Of a DNA stretch of 64,000 bases, positions 62,046 to 64,000 are shown piece by piece. The stretch comes from JAYQKL01 sp038142705 (lineage in GTDB: Bacteria > Pseudomonadota > Alphaproteobacteria > RS24). Location: the NCBI GenBank assembly GCA_965217015.1, contig OZ244224.1, positions 1 to 64,000 on the forward strand, given 5' to 3'. The notes under the pieces were generated by a model, which ran no database searches, was not told the origin of the DNA, and saw only the letters and a list, made by a program, of their open reading frames with translations. Position 1 is the stretch's first letter. The number at the start of each line of letters is the position of its first letter. Position numbers and translations under genes: made by a program.

Positions 62046-62146
62046 ATAAACATGCTTATACCCGCTTTTTTTGTGGTTTTTCGTCACTTTTACGCCAGAA
62101 TAAGGATATACTTAAAACTGGATAAGATTCGTATCGGAGTAAGCAA

Positions 62147-62599
62147 TTGTCTGAAAATCATGAGTCTGAAAATCATGAGTCTGTAAATCAGGGGTCTGAA
62201 AATAGAAGTCTTGAGGAAATAGAGCAGTCTATTGAAGCGTTGTTAGGCGAGGCTGAGCGTGTTGCGCGCGCTGAAACCCGCATGCATGCAGATAATTTTG
62301 GGCAAACCCCTGCCGCAGAAATGAGCGCGCAAGCCGATGAGACAGAAATCAAACACTATCTTGACGGGCTTGATGTTTTAATATCTGAAGAGGCCACGAT
62401 GGCTTTGCGGGCAGAGTTTTTAAGGTTCTCAAGCGTTTTTGATACAGACAAAACCCGCGAGACCATTCAGCAAGCCATTCAAGATGTCACCAAGCCTTTA
62501 ATTGAGGCATGGATTGAAAAACATATGCCCGATATTGCCCGTTCGGTGGTGAGTGAAGCCATTGGCAAAATTGCCGAAGTGGGTAAAAACAGAGGATAA
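62147..62599 (+). CDS. PopZ-like (DUF2497) polar organising protein
   Basis: A 150-residue acidic, largely helical protein. The C-terminal helices KPLIEAWIEKHMPDIARSVV and SEAIGKIAEVG resemble the multimerisation and partner-binding end of alphaproteobacterial PopZ/DUF2497 proteins. The N-terminal part is low complexity, beginning with imperfect five-residue SENHE repeats. The start is TTG at 62147 behind CGGAG. PopZ builds polar hubs that bind chromosome and cell-cycle proteins; its place in a pilus locus suggests a role in polar placement. The family call rests on the C-terminal helices only. Confidence 0.6.
   Translation: MSENHESENHESVNQGSENRSLEEIEQSIEALLGEAERVARAETRMHADNFGQTPAAEMSAQADETEIKHYLDGLDVLISEEATMALRAEFLRFSSVFDTDKTRETIQQAIQDVTKPLIEAWIEKHMPDIARSVVSEAIGKIAEVGKNRG
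62150..62209 (+). repeat. 15-base tandem repeats at the 5' end of the PopZ-like gene
   Basis: The unit TCTGAAAATCATGAG occurs twice perfectly (62150-62164 and 62165-62179) and twice in degenerate form up to 62209, encoding SENHE-type repeats. The junctions create GAGTC (GANTC) methylation sites at 62162 and 62177, with another GATTC at 62126 upstream of the start. Copy number may vary between strains. Confidence 0.8.
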
Positions 62600-62622
62600 A
62601 GCTCTAAAAGCCAGTATTGAGT

Positions 62623-64000
62623 ATGCGTTTGCGGTTACAACTCCAAAAGACAAAAATAGGGCGGGTTCTGTCAGTGATTGGGCTGACGGCTTTGCTAGTG
62701 TCTTGTGGTGTCAGCACTAAGCGTGATGTCAGCCTGCAGGGCGCGAAGGAGCTGTTTAAAAAACGCCTGATGACCAATCAATCTTCTGATGAAGAAAAAC
62801 AAAGCCAGCAAGACACGGCCTTGCGGGTGCAGGCTGAAAATATGAAGAACCGCCGCCGCTTATTGCAGGTGCGTATCCCCGAAGGGTTTGATAGCGCTGG
62901 TATAGGCCCGTTAGATGTTTTGTCCGCCTCTGGCATGAGTAATGTCACCAGCCAACAAAATTATGTGCGCAGCAAGCAGGCGCTTGAGGTGAAGCAGCGC
63001 GCCTTAAAAATCAATCAAGACGGGCTGGCAAAATCAGACCGTGATTTTGCAAAAGTGAGCGCGTTGGCAGAGCAGGAATATTTATTTGATATTGAAAAAA
63101 TCCTGCTCGGCGAAATTTCTCGTCTGGAAACAGATATTAAAGCCGCACAACAAAGTTTGGTTATTGGCAGCAAGTCGCAGGCCTTGACCGATGCAAGCAT
63201 TTTGTTTGGGCGTAATCGTTTGGCCGCGCAAGATGAGCTGGTGGATTTACAAAAAAGCTTTTTCTTTGTCGGTGGCGATGTGGTGACCGGCGTATCTCTC
63301 GGGCGCATGAATGGGCTTGATGGCACTGTCAAAAGCCGGCAATTGAGCGCGAATTTCAATGGTTTGACTTTACCTGCGGCTTTGCAGTCATTGTCAAAAT
63401 CTATTGGTCTGTCTGTTTATTTATCTCCCGATTTACGCCAATCATCTGACAAAGTATTTCTCAATGTTGTGCGCAGCGATGTCCTCGATATTATCGACAT
63501 TTTGATTGATACTTATGATATCGCGCTGGCTTATGACAGAGATATGGGCATTGCGCGTTTTTATACGCAAGCTGAATTTAACAAGCGCCTAAAAAGTGCC
63601 ATTGCATTTGCTTCCGCGCATAATGAGCAGGCGCTGGTTTATCAAAATATTCAATCTTTGAAGAAGCAACGCCAACAAATTTTTGAGCTTTATAGCCGTT
63701 ACTTTAACAAGCCAGGGGAGGCGGCGCGCCTGACCTCGATTGAGGCACAATTGATTTTAGATGAGGCACTCACCATTGAAGTGCCGCAGGTTTTGGTGCA
63801 GTTAAAAGAACTCGCTATTCGCCGTCAAAAAGATGTCACCATTGCGCAAGTGCAAGCGGATAATCAACGCCAATTATTACTTGATGAAATTTTTACACTG
63901 AATCAAGAAATTGAATTGTTAGAAATTGTGGTAGGCAATGCAGAGGCTGGTTTTGAAGCCAGTCGTCAAATGGCTTCGGCTATGCCAGACACAGCGCCAG
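62623..64000 (+). CDS. STN-domain lipoprotein, probable pilus secretin N-terminal part (3' end outside window)
   Basis: An open frame of at least 459 residues that runs off the right edge. A lipoprotein signal ends in LLVSC, so the mature protein is lipidated at about residue 28. Residues 80-240 are partly coiled coil. Residues 243-310 read like the STN domain of secretins and TonB proteins (FNGLTLPAALQSLSKSIGLSV, then DVLDIIDILIDTYDIALAY). A second, long helical stretch follows (KKQRQQIFELYSRYF). With the pilus genes upstream this is most likely the outer-membrane secretin (PilQ/MshL type), but the secretin domain itself is not in view, so it could be an accessory lipoprotein. Confidence 0.65.
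   Translation, partial: MRLRLQLQKTKIGRVLSVIGLTALLVSCGVSTKRDVSLQGAKELFKKRLMTNQSSDEEKQSQQDTALRVQAENMKNRRRLLQVRIPEGFDSAGIGPLDVLSASGMSNVTSQQNYVRSKQALEVKQRALKINQDGLAKSDRDFAKVSALAEQEYLFDIEKILLGEISRLETDIKAAQQSLVIGSKSQALTDASILFGRNRLAAQDELVDLQKSFFFVGGDVVTGVSLGRMNGLDGTVKSRQLSANFNGLTLPAALQSLSKSIGLSVYLSPDLRQSSDKVFLNVVRSDVLDIIDILIDTYDIALAYDRDMGIARFYTQAEFNKRLKSAIAFASAHNEQALVYQNIQSLKKQRQQIFELYSRYFNKPGEAARLTSIEAQLILDEALTIEVPQVLVQLKELAIRRQKDVTIAQVQADNQRQLLLDEIFTLNQEIELLEIVVGNAEAGFEASRQMASAMPDTAP

Overview
The window looks like a chromosomal segment of a Gram-negative alphaproteobacterium, probably marine. The support is a class I lysyl-tRNA synthetase, an order of murA, DUF2948, hisD, UPF0262, infA, maf, rng and yacG followed by tRNA-Phe that is typical of that class, the alphaproteobacterial TIGR02186 membrane protein, a PopZ-like protein, GANTC sites and a CtrA-type TTAA-N7-TTAA site. 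A SAR116, PS1 or Parvibaculales-type organism would fit the metabolic content, but no rRNA or phylogenetic marker here settles it. No CRISPR array, insertion sequence or complete prophage was seen.

Layout. 1-7876: the end of lysK, a DUF952 protein, a PyrD-ArsC fusion, a TetR regulator, a leftward set (TSUP exporter, TIGR02186, CcdA, DUF3429), an alpha/beta hydrolase and an exported MsrB. 7997-13578: a small DUF1475 membrane protein, then class Ia ribonucleotide reductase nrdAB behind a promoter with an NrdR box and a structured leader, then a glutathione transferase, a thioesterase and a small cysteine protein. 13689-24041: a PQQ/heme alcohol dehydrogenase lipoprotein, then the conserved housekeeping block from murA to tRNA-Phe, and a CNNM-type CBS transporter. 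24160-36770: an accessory catabolic region with a MaoC-type hydratase, Rieske oxygenase, MFS transporter, LysR regulator, TonB-dependent receptor, exported DUF3604 protein, SDR, P450 and acyl-CoA synthetase. The receptor and DUF3604 genes are visibly more AT-rich than their surroundings. 36994-42459: a complete-looking distal valine degradation operon (mmsA, enoyl-CoA hydratase, acyl-CoA dehydrogenase, 3-hydroxyisobutyryl-CoA hydrolase, mmsB). 42545-43567: a tiny membrane protein and a stand-alone phage-holin-like protein.

43780-64000 is a type IV pilus locus with an unusual build: a PilM-PilN fusion, a PilO-like protein with a long acidic cytoplasmic region, a LysM protein that appears to stand in for PilP, PilB, PilC, a major pilin, an O-antigen-ligase-like membrane protein, PilT, prepilin peptidase, a PopZ-like protein and the start of a lipoprotein with an STN domain, probably the secretin, which runs off the right edge. 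Set inside this locus are a MoxR-DUF58-transglutaminase trio and a leftward partner-switching module (STAS antagonist, SpoIIE/GAF phosphatase, RsbW-like kinase). The pilin gene has a canonical CtrA site about 100 bases upstream, and the Ser/Thr-rich pilin lies directly before the ligase-like gene. This suggests a cell-cycle-controlled, possibly O-glycosylated pilus.

The most interesting candidates are the rebuilt pilus locus with its embedded regulatory module, the receptor-DUF3604-P450-ligase catabolic cluster, the PyrD-ArsC fusion with an internal ribosome binding site, and the hairpin-rich nrdA leader.
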